Source: Mycobacterium nebraskense (lineage in GTDB: Bacteria > Actinomycetota > Actinomycetes > Mycobacteriales > Mycobacteriaceae). From it: a DNA stretch of 64,000 nt. The stretch lies in assembly GCF_002102255.1 (NCBI RefSeq), contig NZ_LQPH01000174.1, positions 1 to 64,000 on the forward strand, read 5' to 3'. This document shows, in pieces, positions 13,023-20,726 of this stretch (its first letter is position 1; every line of letters starts with the position of its first letter). The notes beneath the pieces were generated by a model, which did not search any database, was not told where the DNA came from, and saw nothing but the letters and a program-made list of their open reading frames with translations. The position numbers and the translations under genes were made by a program.

Positions 13023-15034
13023 TCGAAGATTCCCCGACGGGTGTCACCCGGGGCCACATGGTGCTGCAGCGTCCGAAGCCGTTCCGACGAACTCAGTTGC
13101 CACGGAACAGAAGTCACCATCACGTTGGGCATAAACAACAGCCGGCCCTTGAGCCGCAGCGCGCTTTGGTTGTGCAGCACCTGCTCCCACCAATGGCCCA
13201 CCACATACTCGGGAATGAACACGGTGACGACGGTGCGCGGCGACTCTTTGCTGACCCGCTTGACGTAATCCAGTATGGGACGGGTGATTTCGCGGTAGGG
13301 CGAGGCGATGACCTTCAGCGGCACACTGATGTCGCTTTCCTCCCACTGGTGCACCAACTCGCGGGTTTCCCCGTCGTCGACGCTGACGGTGACCGCCTCG
13401 AGCGCATCGGGACGGGTCGCGCGGGCGTAGGCCAGCGCGCGCAGCGTCGGCAGATGCAGCTTGGACACCAGCACCAGGGCGTGATTGCGGCTCGGCAACA
13501 CCACGTCGTGCTGGGCGGCGGCCTGCTCCTCCAGCTCCTGGGTGACGGTGCCATAGTGCCGGTGGATCATCTTCATCATTCCGAACAGCAAAGCCATGGC
13601 GAAAAGCGCGATCCACGCGCCGGCGACGAACTTGGTCACCAGGACGACCAACAAGACCGCGCCGGTGGAGAGCAACCCGACCGTGTTGACGACCCGGGAG
13701 CGCATCATCTTGCGCCGCGCACGCGGATCGGTCTCGGTGCGCAGCAATCGCGTCCAGTGCCGCACCATGCCGATCTGGCTCAGTGTGAACGAAATGAACA
13801 CGCCGACGATGTACAGCTGGATCAGGGCGGTGACCTCGGCGCGGAACGCGATGATCGCCAACAGCGCCGCCCCGGACAGGAACAGGATTCCGTTGGAGAA
13901 CGCCAGCCGGTCCCCGCGGGTGTGCAGCTGACGCGGCAGGTAACTGTGTTGCGCCAGAACCGAGCCGAGCACCGGGAACCCGTTGAACGCGGTGTTGGCC
14001 GCCAGCACCAGGATGAGCGCGGTCACCGTGGCGATCAGCAGGAAGCCGATGTGGAAGCTGCCGAACACCGTTTCCGCCAACTGGGTGACCAGGGTCTTCT
14101 GGTAGTAGCCCGGCGGCGCGCCGGTCAGTTGCCTGGCGGGATCCTCGACCAGCTGCACCCGGATCTGCTGGGCCAACACGATGATGCCCATCAGCAGGGC
14201 CACCGCGATCCCACCCAGCATCAGTAGCGTCGTCGCCGCGTTGCGCGACTTGGGCTTCTCGAAAGCCGGAACGCCGTTGCTGATGGCCTCCACACCGGTC
14301 AGTGCCGCGCAGCCCGACGAGAACGATCGCGCCACCAGGAATGCCAGCGCGAAGCCGACGACCTGGCCGTGCTCCGCGTGCATCTGGAAGCCGGCGGATT
14401 CCGCCCGCAGCGGGTTACCCAGCACGAAGATCCGGAACAGGCCCCAGCCGATCATGATGAAGACGCCGACGATGAACGCGTAGGTCGGCACCGCGAAGGC
14501 AACCCCGGACTCGCGGATTCCGCGCAGGTTCAACGACATCACCAGCAGGATGGCCGCCACGCAGAACCACACCTTGTGCTGGGCCACGAGCGGGATGGCG
14601 GAGCCGATGTTCGACATCGCCGATGCCGTCGAAACGGCCACGGTCAGAACGTAATCCACCATCAGCGCGCTGGCGACCACCAGCCCGGCGGTGTCACCGA
14701 GATTGGTCGTGACGACCTCGTAGTCGCCGCCGCCCGACGGGTAGGCGTGCACGTTCTGCCGGTAGCTGGCCACCACGACCAGCATCACCGCGGCCACGGC
14801 GAGACCGATCCAGGGCGTCAACGCGTACGCGGTCACGCCGGCCACCGAGAGCATCAGGAAGACCTCCTCGGGTGCGTACGCCACCGAGGACAATGCGTCG
14901 GAGGCGAACACCGGCAAGGCGATCCGCTTGGGCAGCAGGGTGTGACTCAGCCGGTCGCTGCGTTGCGGCCGACCGATCAGCAACCGACGCGCTGCGGTTG
15001 AAAGTTTGGACACGAGAGCCAAGAGTAAGCCCAC
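13019..15034 (-). CDS. KimA-like APC-superfamily potassium importer
   Basis: 671 aa with about twelve membrane segments (residues 30-470) and a 190-residue cytosolic tail. Usually annotated as an amino acid permease (Rv2690c). Several blocks match the Bacillus KimA K+:H+ symporter as I remember it: FASDALSSVAYAPE, YRQNVHAYPSGGGDY, LMVDYVLTVAVS, FSSGCAALTGVEAISN, RGDRLAFSNGI and the tail motif LHNQSALRLKGRL. A GTG at 15034 is used here; GTG 15013 is an alternative. It is divergent from ceoB, which encodes a K+-transport RCK protein, and this supports potassium as the substrate. Confidence 0.85.
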   Translation of the reverse strand: MGLLLALVSKLSTAARRLLIGRPQRSDRLSHTLLPKRIALPVFASDALSSVAYAPEEVFLMLSVAGVTAYALTPWIGLAVAAVMLVVVASYRQNVHAYPSGGGDYEVVTTNLGDTAGLVVASALMVDYVLTVAVSTASAMSNIGSAIPLVAQHKVWFCVAAILLVMSLNLRGIRESGVAFAVPTYAFIVGVFIMIGWGLFRIFVLGNPLRAESAGFQMHAEHGQVVGFALAFLVARSFSSGCAALTGVEAISNGVPAFEKPKSRNAATTLLMLGGIAVALLMGIIVLAQQIRVQLVEDPARQLTGAPPGYYQKTLVTQLAETVFGSFHIGFLLIATVTALILVLAANTAFNGFPVLGSVLAQHSYLPRQLHTRGDRLAFSNGILFLSGAALLAIIAFRAEVTALIQLYIVGVFISFTLSQIGMVRHWTRLLRTETDPRARRKMMRSRVVNTVGLLSTGAVLLVVLVTKFVAGAWIALFAMALLFGMMKMIHRHYGTVTQELEEQAAAQHDVVLPSRNHALVLVSKLHLPTLRALAYARATRPDALEAVTVSVDDGETRELVHQWEESDISVPLKVIASPYREITRPILDYVKRVSKESPRTVVTVFIPEYVVGHWWEQVLHNQSALRLKGRLLFMPNVMVTSVPWQLSSSERLRTLQHHVAPGDTRRGIFD

Positions 15035-15142
15035 ATGGGTTTGGCGGTAGCTTCGTAGGCGAGAATGTTTGCCGACCCGAAATCGGCTGGCCGACGTGGG
15101 TTGCTGATTGGGAGCGCAGGACGCAGCCGAGAGGATCGGAAA

Positions 15143-15808
15143 GTGCGAGTAGTGGTGATGGGCTGCGGCCGGGTCGGTTCCTCGGTGGCCGACGGGCTAT
15201 CGCGGATCGGCCACGACGTCGCGGTCATCGACCGCGACAGCACCGCCTTCAACCGGCTCAGCCCCGAGTACGCCGGAGAGCGGGTTTTAGGGCAGGGGTT
15301 TGACCGGGACGTATTGCTAAGGGCCGGCATCGAGGAGGCGGACGCGTTCGCCGCCGTGTCGTCCGGGGATAACTCGAACATCATCTCGGCGCGGCTGGCC
15401 CGGGAGACCTTTGGTGTCAAGCGCGTCGTCGCCCGCATCTACGACGCCAAGCGCGCCGAGGTCTACGAACGCCTCGGCATCCCCACGATCGCCACCGTGC
15501 CGTGGACCACCGATCGCCTGCTCAACGCGCTGCTGCGGGACACCGAAACGGCGAAGTGGCGGGACCCGACCGGCACGGTGGCCGTCGCCGAGGTCGTCCT
15601 GCACGAGGAGTGGATCGGGCACCGGGTCACCGATCTCGAGCAGGCCACCGGCGCCCGCGTCGCGTTCCTGGTCCGGTTCGGTGCCGGCGTCCTGCCCGAC
15701 CCGAAAACGGTCATCCAGGCCGGCGATCAGGTCTACGTCGCCGCGATCTCCGGCCGCGCCGCCGAGGCCGTGGCCATCGCGGCCCTGCCACCCAGTGAAG
15801 ATCTCTGA
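15143..15808 (+). CDS. ceoB: TrkA-type RCK potassium-uptake regulator CeoB
   Basis: 221 aa. The N-terminal RCK_N Rossmann domain begins VRVVVMGCGRVGSSVADGL with an acidic end of beta-2 (VIDRDS). The RCK_C domain occupies the last 80 residues. Such proteins bind NAD(H) or nucleotides and gate K+ transporters at the membrane. The GTG at 15143 follows GAGGA at 15131-15135 (7-nt spacing), and this fixes the start; a longer frame from 15065 is less likely. Counterpart of Rv2691. No TrkH/KtrB channel gene is adjacent; the divergent neighbour is the KimA-like importer. Confidence 0.92.
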   Translation: MRVVVMGCGRVGSSVADGLSRIGHDVAVIDRDSTAFNRLSPEYAGERVLGQGFDRDVLLRAGIEEADAFAAVSSGDNSNIISARLARETFGVKRVVARIYDAKRAEVYERLGIPTIATVPWTTDRLLNALLRDTETAKWRDPTGTVAVAEVVLHEEWIGHRVTDLEQATGARVAFLVRFGAGVLPDPKTVIQAGDQVYVAAISGRAAEAVAIAALPPSEDL

Positions 15809-15846
15809 TGAACTTGAGCGACGGGTTTAAGGAGCGGCGAAAATGA
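15808..15846 (+). CDS. Micro-ORF 1 (12 aa) linking ceoB to ceoC
   Basis: The ATG overlaps the ceoB stop as TGATG (15806-15810). The frame reads MNLSDGFKERRK and stops with TGA at 15844-15846, which overlaps the ATG of the next micro-ORF. It contains within its coding sequence the AAGGAG that would serve the next start. It looks like a translational relay between ceoB and ceoC, not a functional protein. That the peptide is made is inference. Confidence 0.4.
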   Translation: MNLSDGFKERRK

Positions 15847-15904
15847 AGGCCGCCGACGACGAAGAAGCCGGCGCAGCCGGGTTTAGGGAGCGGCGAAAAT
15901 GAAG
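15823..15904 (+). repeat. Tandem duplicated translation-initiation segment
   Basis: Two copies of about 25 bp, GGGTTTA(A/G)GGAGCGGCGAAA followed by ATGAAGG, start at 15823 and 15879. The copies differ at one base, just inside the Shine-Dalgarno (AAGGAG versus AGGGAG). The spacing of 56 bp is not a multiple of three, so the ATG of each copy opens a different frame. The second ATG is the ceoC start. Confidence 0.8.
15843..15902 (+). CDS. Micro-ORF 2 (19 aa) ending in ATGA overlap with ceoC
   Basis: Starts at ATG 15843, with AAGGAG at 15829-15834 before it. It encodes MKAADDEEAGAAGFRERRK and ends in a TGA that overlaps the ceoC ATG. Its 3' end repeats, with one substitution, the segment GGGTTTAAGGAGCGGCGAAA that precedes its own start, so both micro-ORFs end in GF-K/R-ERRK. 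The arrangement suggests that a duplicated initiation region couples ceoC translation to ceoB. Confidence 0.4.
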   Translation: MKAADDEEAGAAGFRERRK

Positions 15905-16576
15905 GTAGCTGTCGCCGGGGCCGGCGCGGTCGGCCGCTCCGTCAGTCGCGAACTCATCGGCAACGGCCACGACGTGACGCTCATCGAGCGCAACCCCGAT
16001 CACGTCGACGTCGACGCCATCCCCGCCGCGCATTGGCGGCTCGGCGATGCCTGCGAGCTGAGCCTGCTGGAATCGGTGCACCTGCAGGAGTTCGACGTGG
16101 TGGTGGCCGCCACCGGGGACGACAAGGCCAACGTCGTGCTCAGCCTGCTGGCCAAGACCGAATTCGCGGTGCCCCGGGTGGTGGCCCGGGTCAACGACCC
16201 ACGCAACGAATGGTTGTTCACCGACGCCTGGGGCGTGGACGTGGCGGTGTCCACGCCGCGCATGCTCGCCTCGCTGATCGAAGAGGCCGTTGCCGTCGGT
16301 GATCTGGTGCGCCTCATGGAATTCCGCAGAGGGCAGGCCAACCTCGTCGAGATCACCCTGCCCGACGACACGCCCTGGGGCGGCAAGCCGGTGCGCCGAC
16401 TGCAGCTGCCCCGGGACGCCTCGCTGGTGACGATCCTGCGCGGCCCGCGGGTGATCGTGCCCGAGGCGGACGAGCCGCTGGAAGGTGGTGACGAGCTGCT
16501 GTTCGTCGCGGTCGCCGATGCCGAGGAGGATCTGCGCAAGCTCCTGCTGCCCGACGGCCCGGCGCTGAGCGACTAG
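15899..16576 (+). CDS. ceoC: TrkA-type RCK potassium-uptake regulator CeoC
   Basis: 225 aa, paralogous to CeoB. It has the RCK_N motif MKVAVAGAGAVGRSVSREL, the acidic LIERNPDHVD, and an RCK_C domain from about residue 140 (LVEITLPDDTPWGGK). It probably forms a hetero-oligomeric ring with CeoB that gates a K+ transporter. Translation appears coupled to the preceding micro-ORF by ATGA. Its TAG (16574-16576) falls in the CTAG that is the left target-site copy of the downstream insertion element. Counterpart of Rv2692. Confidence 0.93.
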   Translation: MKVAVAGAGAVGRSVSRELIGNGHDVTLIERNPDHVDVDAIPAAHWRLGDACELSLLESVHLQEFDVVVAATGDDKANVVLSLLAKTEFAVPRVVARVNDPRNEWLFTDAWGVDVAVSTPRMLASLIEEAVAVGDLVRLMEFRRGQANLVEITLPDDTPWGGKPVRRLQLPRDASLVTILRGPRVIVPEADEPLEGGDELLFVAVADAEEDLRKLLLPDGPALSD

Positions 16577-17130
16577 GGCGTGTTTGACAAATAGGGTAGC
16601 CAGATGGTGACTGCCCTGAGTACGGCGGCGGCGCGATAGACGATGGCGAGTTTGTCGTAGCGGGTGGCCAAGCCGCGCCATTGCTTGACGATGTTGAAGC
16701 TGCGTTCAATGACGTTGCGGCGCTTGTAGTCTTCAGCGTCGAAGGCCGGTGGGCGGCCGCCGCGTGCACCCCGTCTTTTGCGGTGGGCGATTTGATCTGA
16801 GGGCTCGGGAATTACGGCAACGATGCGCCGGCGCCGCAGCTGCGCGCGGGTCGCTCGGCTCGAATAGGCCTTGTCGCCGCGAACCCGGTCGGGACGTGTA
16901 CGGGGTGCCGCTGCGGTACCGCGGGTGACCTTCAGGTGCGCCAGCAAATGCTCCAACACGGGGCCATCGTGGGCCTGCCCGGCGGACACCAGGATGACCA
17001 GCGGGCGCCCCGCGCCGTCGACGAGGTGGTGGATCTTGCTGGTCCATCCGCCGCGCGAACGGCCAATCCCGTGGTCAGGCGGCTCGATGGCCGGATTCTT
17101 GTAATTCGACCCAGCCCCCTGTGTGACGGG
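16573..17130 (-). CDS. IS5-type transposase, second frame (orfB)
   Basis: The second part of the transposase, read in the +1 frame after orfA. GIGRSRGGWTSKIHHLVDG follows the junction. The second catalytic Asp is in RGDKAYSSRATR and the Glu in RRNVIERSFNIVKQWRG. No start codon with a ribosome site is visible, so expression should need frameshifting from orfA. Its TAG stop (16573-16575) lies partly in the flanking CTAG, so the element borrows its stop from the target site. Confidence 0.8.
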   Translation of the reverse strand, partial: PVTQGAGSNYKNPAIEPPDHGIGRSRGGWTSKIHHLVDGAGRPLVILVSAGQAHDGPVLEHLLAHLKVTRGTAAAPRTRPDRVRGDKAYSSRATRAQLRRRRIVAVIPEPSDQIAHRKRRGARGGRPPAFDAEDYKRRNVIERSFNIVKQWRGLATRYDKLAIVYRAAAVLRAVTIWLPYLSNTP

Positions 17131-17470
17131 CGACGTTCGTGGCGTGCTGATGCGCACGGGCGATCGTGGAATCCACCGCCACCGACCAATCGATGATCCC
17201 CGCCTCCTGGGCTGCGGCCAGCAATCGTGCCAGCACCTGATCCCAAATACCCTCAGCACTCATCCGCCGATGCCAGGTCCAGATCGTCTGCCACGGCCCG
17301 AACACCGCAGGCACATCCCGCCAGGCGATCCCGCACCGGTACCGGTAGATGACGCCCTCCACCATCTGCCGGGCATCCCGAAACGGCCTGCCCCGCTTGC
17401 CGGTCCGTGCCGGCAGCAGATCCTCGATCAACGACCACTGAGCATCAGAAAGCAACTGGAAACGCGACAT
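17075..17470 (-). CDS. IS5-type transposase, first frame (orfA)
   Basis: 131 aa from ATG 17470 (MSRFQLLSDAQWSLIEDLLP). It contains the DUF4096 helix-turn-helix-like N-terminus (RGRPFRDARQMVEGVIYRYRCGIAWRDVP, given here as two blocks: RGRPFRDARQ and IYRYRCGIAWRDVP). The first catalytic Asp is in SVAVDSTIARAHQH. The second frame takes over near the G5 run at 17115-17119. A +1 shift there fuses the two frames. Many relatives encode one fused protein, so this is either programmed frameshifting or a single-base indel. Confidence 0.8.
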   Translation of the reverse strand: MSRFQLLSDAQWSLIEDLLPARTGKRGRPFRDARQMVEGVIYRYRCGIAWRDVPAVFGPWQTIWTWHRRMSAEGIWDQVLARLLAAAQEAGIIDWSVAVDSTIARAHQHATNVARHTGGWVELQESGHRAA

Positions 17471-17516
17471 CCCGTAAGCCTCAGGCACAAAACCCGAAAC
17501 TTTTGTCAGACACGCC

Positions 17517-18236
17517 CTAGTCGCGGACGGGACCGGCCTCGACCTGGAGGCCGGTGTCACCGGCCGCGGACATGGCACGCTGCGCCGATTTGATGGCCAC
17601 GTACGTCGCCAGCGCCGCCGCCACGGTCAGCGGCCACCCCATCGCGATTCGCGCCACCGCCAGCCAACCGGTCTGGTCGGCGTCGTAGAGCAGGCCCTGG
17701 ACCACGAACCGGGCGGCGAAGACCAGCACCCAGCAGATCGAGGCGATGTCGAACGCGTAGACGGCCCGGGATACGGCGCGCCAGTCGCGACCCCGCCCGC
17801 TGGCCCAGCTCCACACGTAGCCGACCAGAGGCCGCCGGATGACGATCGACACTGCGACGACCACCGCCCACAGCAACGACATCCAGATGCCGATAAGGAA
17901 GTAGCCCTTGGACTCCCCCACGACGTAGGCGACGAGCGCGCAGATGGCGACGCCGAAGAACCCGGAGAACGCCGGCTGCGGAGATTCCCGCCGAATCAGC
18001 CGCCACAGCAGGACAAGTGCGGCCACGGCCAGCGCCGACGCGATCGCCACGAACAATCCCGACACGCTCGAAGCAATGACGAAGATCACAACGGGTAGCG
18101 ATGAATAGATGACGCCGCTGACCCCGCCGACCTGTCCGAGAAGACGTTCCGGTGTGATGCGGCTGGCGGTCGAGCGTGCGGGCGAGCCCGGCTCGTGGGG
18201 TCCCGAACTTGACCCCCAATCGGCGGGTTGCGTCAC
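17517..18236 (-). CDS. DUF3159 family integral membrane protein
   Basis: 239 aa, homologue of Rv2693c. Six hydrophobic segments run from about residue 45 to 225, after a soluble N-terminus with RITPERLLGQVGGVSG. The C-terminus QVEAGPVRD ends in a TAG that overlaps the right CTAG of the IS element. The GTG at 18236 overlaps the upstream stop as GTGA, so it is coupled to the OB-fold gene. Function unknown. The family is restricted to actinobacteria as far as I know. Confidence 0.82.
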   Translation of the reverse strand: MTQPADWGSSSGPHEPGSPARSTASRITPERLLGQVGGVSGVIYSSLPVVIFVIASSVSGLFVAIASALAVAALVLLWRLIRRESPQPAFSGFFGVAICALVAYVVGESKGYFLIGIWMSLLWAVVVAVSIVIRRPLVGYVWSWASGRGRDWRAVSRAVYAFDIASICWVLVFAARFVVQGLLYDADQTGWLAVARIAMGWPLTVAAALATYVAIKSAQRAMSAAGDTGLQVEAGPVRD

Positions 18237-18601
18237 CGCTGAATTTCGTAGTGCGGGTTGTAGATGGCCTTGGTTCCGTTCTCCAGCTCGCCCAGCCGAC
18301 CCCGCACCCGCAGCTTGCGGCCCGAGTCGATGCCGGGTATCCGGCGCTGGCCCAACCAGACCAGGGTGACGGTGTCGCTGCCGTCGAACAGCTCGGCGCG
18401 GACACCGCCCGCGCAGGCCTTACCGTTACATTCCACGCTGCGCAGCGTGCCGATCATCGTGACCTCCTGGCCACGCTCGCAATCGACAACTCGTTGTGCG
18501 CCGGTACTTGCGACCTCGTCCGACAACTCCTCGGAGTCGCGTTGCTCCGGAGCCTCCGTCAAGCGACGGGTGAGCCGGCGCAGATATCCTTGGGCCCCCA
18601 T
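18233..18601 (-). CDS. OB-fold nucleic-acid-binding-type protein
   Basis: 122 aa, same length as Rv2694c. Residues 45-120 (VTMIGTLRSVECNG to LRVRGRLGELENG) form five predicted beta strands of an OB fold. The N-terminus is basic (LRRLTRRLTEAPEQRDSEEL). AGGAG at 18607-18611 precedes the ATG by 5 nt, which fixes the start. It is coupled downstream to the DUF3159 membrane protein. Ligand unknown; nucleic-acid binding is a fold-based guess. Confidence 0.82.
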   Translation of the reverse strand: MGAQGYLRRLTRRLTEAPEQRDSEELSDEVASTGAQRVVDCERGQEVTMIGTLRSVECNGKACAGGVRAELFDGSDTVTLVWLGQRRIPGIDSGRKLRVRGRLGELENGTKAIYNPHYEIQR

Positions 18602-18739
18602 GGCCACTCCTGACAATGCTGATAAGCCTCGGCGCTTCCACTTATGCCAACGGACACCGTAGACCTCTTGGTTCCCGCGCGCCAACCGACTCAAACACCG
18701 ATTTTGGAGCGCTGAGGAACGCCGGGGCACTATCAAGGG

Positions 18740-19441
18740 GTGGCTGTCGATCTGCGGGGTGTCACGACCGTCTTGTTGCCTGGTACGGGGTCCGACGACG
18801 ACTACGTTCACCGGGCGTTTTCGGGTCCGTTGCGTGAGGTCGGTGCCGTGCTGGTGACCCCTCGGCCCCACCCGGATCGGTTGATCGACGGCTACGTGTC
18901 CGCTTTGGATGCCGCCGCGCGCACGGGTCCGATCGCGGTCGGCGGCGTCTCGATCGGCGCGGCGGTGGCGGTCGCCTGGGCACTGGCGCACCCGGACAAG
19001 ACGGTCGCCGTCCTCGCCGCGCTGCCGGCCTGGGCCGGGGCACCGCAAGCGGCGCCCGCGGCCCTCGCGGCGCGGCATACGGCATCGCAGCTGCGCGCTG
19101 ACGGACTGGAGGCGACGACCAGCCAGATGCGGGCGTCCAGCCCCTCGTGGCTGGCCGACGAGCTGGCCCGTTCGTGGCGCGCCCAATGGCCACAATTGCC
19201 CGACGCCATGGACGAGGCCGCCGGCTATGCGGCCCCGAACCACGCCGAGCTGGCCCGGCTGACCGCACCGCTGGCCGTGGCGGCCGCCGTCGACGACCCC
19301 ATTCATCCGCTGCAGGTCGGCGTGGAGTGGGTCGACGCCGCGCCGCGGGCGGCGCTGCGGACGGTGACGCTCGACCAGATCGGCTCGGACCCCGCCGCGC
19401 TGGGCGCGGCATGCCTGTCGGCTCTCGCCGAGCTGGGGTAA
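18740..19441 (+). CDS. Alpha/beta-hydrolase-like protein
   Basis: 233 aa, positional counterpart of Rv2695. The nucleophile elbow reads VGGVSIGAAVAVAWA (G-x-S-x-G) and a late VDDPIHPLQ supplies candidate Asp and His. TVLLPGTGSDDDY near the N-terminus would form the oxyanion side. A GTG start is used. CACTAT 6 nt upstream of it is only a weak -10 match, so its promoter type is unclear. It is divergent from the OB-fold/DUF3159 pair. Substrate unknown. Confidence 0.8.
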   Translation: MAVDLRGVTTVLLPGTGSDDDYVHRAFSGPLREVGAVLVTPRPHPDRLIDGYVSALDAAARTGPIAVGGVSIGAAVAVAWALAHPDKTVAVLAALPAWAGAPQAAPAALAARHTASQLRADGLEATTSQMRASSPSWLADELARSWRAQWPQLPDAMDEAAGYAAPNHAELARLTAPLAVAAAVDDPIHPLQVGVEWVDAAPRAALRTVTLDQIGSDPAALGAACLSALAELG

Positions 19442-19451
19442 GAGTCTCCGG

Positions 19452-20240
19452 TCAGCCGCCGGTGGTGGTCCGCAGCTGCTGCATGGCCGAGCCCTCGACG
19501 CTGCGGCGCGCCGCCGGCTCGTTGGGCCCCTGCTCCGCCGCGGCCTGTTGCGCCTCGGCTTGCTGGGCGGCCGCGGCCTCCCGCAATTGCTGCGCCATCG
19601 GCTCGGGTAGCTGCACGGTCAACGGCGTGCGCACCGGAAGCGGTGTGTCACCGCGCCGAACCACGGTGTCCGCCAACGCTGCTCGCGCCTCTTGCTCGAG
19701 CGCTTCCATCGTCTCGTGGGGGCCGTTGATGACGCAGCGGATCATCCAGCGGTAGCCGTCGACCCCGATGAAGCGCACCGCACCGGAGGCGGAGCCGACC
19801 ACCTCGCGACCCCACGGGCCGTCCTTGATGCTGACTTTGGCCGAGTCCTTGCGCAGCGAATCGGCGAGCTCACCGGCCACTTCACGCCACAGGCTGCCGG
19901 TCTTCGGTGCCGCGTAGGCGGCGATGGTGAAGCGGCCGTTGGGTGTGACAACCCACACGGCGCTCGGGACCCCGGCCTCGGTGAGTTCGACCTGCAGCTG
20001 GCCAGCCTCCGGCATCGGAATGAGCACCGAGCCAAGGTCCAGGCGCGCCAGCTCCGCGACCGACGGGTCGTCGAAATCGTCGATGTCGAACGGGCCCTCG
20101 AGTTCTTCGATTTCGTCGGAAGCCTCGTCGTCGGCCGGGCTCACGATGCCGTCCGCCGATCGGGTGTCCTCGCCGGCGGGGGCGACGGGGGTTTCTTCGC
20201 TGTCTTCATTGCGTGAGCGTTTACCGAATGCCACCATCAC
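19452..20240 (-). CDS. DUF3710 family protein
   Basis: 262 aa, homologue of Rv2696c. The N-terminal 60 residues are acidic and low complexity ([20 protein letters not shown]). A conserved middle domain follows ([41 protein letters not shown]). The tail is rich in Gln and Ala. The GTG at 20240 overlaps the dut TGA as GTGA; an ATG one codon later (20237) is also possible. Co-transcribed with dut. Function unknown. Confidence 0.83.
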   Translation of the reverse strand: MMVAFGKRSRNEDSEETPVAPAGEDTRSADGIVSPADDEASDEIEELEGPFDIDDFDDPSVAELARLDLGSVLIPMPEAGQLQVELTEAGVPSAVWVVTPNGRFTIAAYAAPKTGSLWREVAGELADSLRKDSAKVSIKDGPWGREVVGSASGAVRFIGVDGYRWMIRCVINGPHETMEALEQEARAALADTVVRRGDTPLPVRTPLTVQLPEPMAQQLREAAAAQQAEAQQAAAEQGPNEPAARRSVEGSAMQQLRTTTGG

Positions 20241-20701
20241 AAACTCGCATGTCCGCCGGAGGAACCGTGGCCACCATCGCCACGGGATGTTTCGGCCAGG
20301 CCGGCCTCGTCGAACGACGACACCTCGACCAGCTCGACCAGCTCGACCCGCTGCACGAGCAGCTGGGCGATGCGGTCGCCACGATGCACCACGATGGGCT
20401 CGGCCGGATCGAGGTTGATCAGCGCGACCTTGATCTCGCCGCGATAGCCCGCGTCGATGGTGCCCGGACTGTTGACGATCGAAAGCCCCACACGCGACGC
20501 CAATCCCGAACGCGGGTGAACCAACCCGACCATCCCGAACGGAATCGCGACGGCCACGCCGGTGCGTACCAGCGCACGTCGCCCTGGCTCCAGCTTGAGG
20601 TCTTCCGCGCTGTAGAGATCAACCCCGGCGTCGCCGGCGTGGGCGCGCGTGGGCAGTGGAAGCTCGGGATCAAGGCGGACGATGGCCAGACTGGTCGACA
20701 C
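20237..20701 (-). CDS. dut: Deoxyuridine 5'-triphosphate nucleotidohydrolase
   Basis: 154 aa, the length of the M. tuberculosis enzyme (Rv2697c). All trimeric dUTPase motifs are visible: [10 protein letters not shown] (1), [11 protein letters not shown] (2), [13 protein letters not shown] (3, with the catalytic Asp), GDRIAQLLV (4) and the C-terminal P-loop-like [11 protein letters not shown] (5). It hydrolyses dUTP to dUMP and PPi, keeping uracil out of DNA. The GTG start lies 8 nt after TAATCT (20710-20715, minus strand), so a leaderless transcript is predicted. Confidence 0.96.
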   Translation of the reverse strand: MSTSLAIVRLDPELPLPTRAHAGDAGVDLYSAEDLKLEPGRRALVRTGVAVAIPFGMVGLVHPRSGLASRVGLSIVNSPGTIDAGYRGEIKVALINLDPAEPIVVHRGDRIAQLLVQRVELVELVEVSSFDEAGLAETSRGDGGHGSSGGHASL

Positions 20702-20709
20702 GGGGCCAC

Positions 20710-20719
20710 AGATTACCCT
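20710..20719. promoter_or_regulatory. Overlapping divergent -10 elements of dut and the DUF3093 gene
   Basis: On the minus strand TAATCT (20710-20715) lies 8 nt before the dut GTG. On the plus strand TACCCT (20714-20719) lies 7 nt before the DUF3093 GTG. The two hexamers share two bases, so RNA polymerase can probably melt only one at a time. Neither gene has a Shine-Dalgarno. Confidence 0.6.
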
Positions 20720-20726
20720 TGACTGC

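Larger units (their letters stand above)
16573..17520 (-). mobile_element. IS5-family (IS427-like) insertion sequence, about 940 bp, with CTAG flanks
   Basis: Terminal inverted repeats are visible: left end GGGCGTGTTTGACAAA, right end complement GGGCGTGTCTGACAAA, one mismatch in 16. The element proper spans about 16577-17516 and is bounded by CTAG at 16573-16576 and 17517-17520, consistent with a target duplication of TA or CTAG. It carries a transposase split in two frames on the minus strand, with all three DDE residues preserved. It lies exactly between the convergent genes ceoC and DUF3159. The intact ends and clean duplication suggest a recent insertion. Confidence 0.9.
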
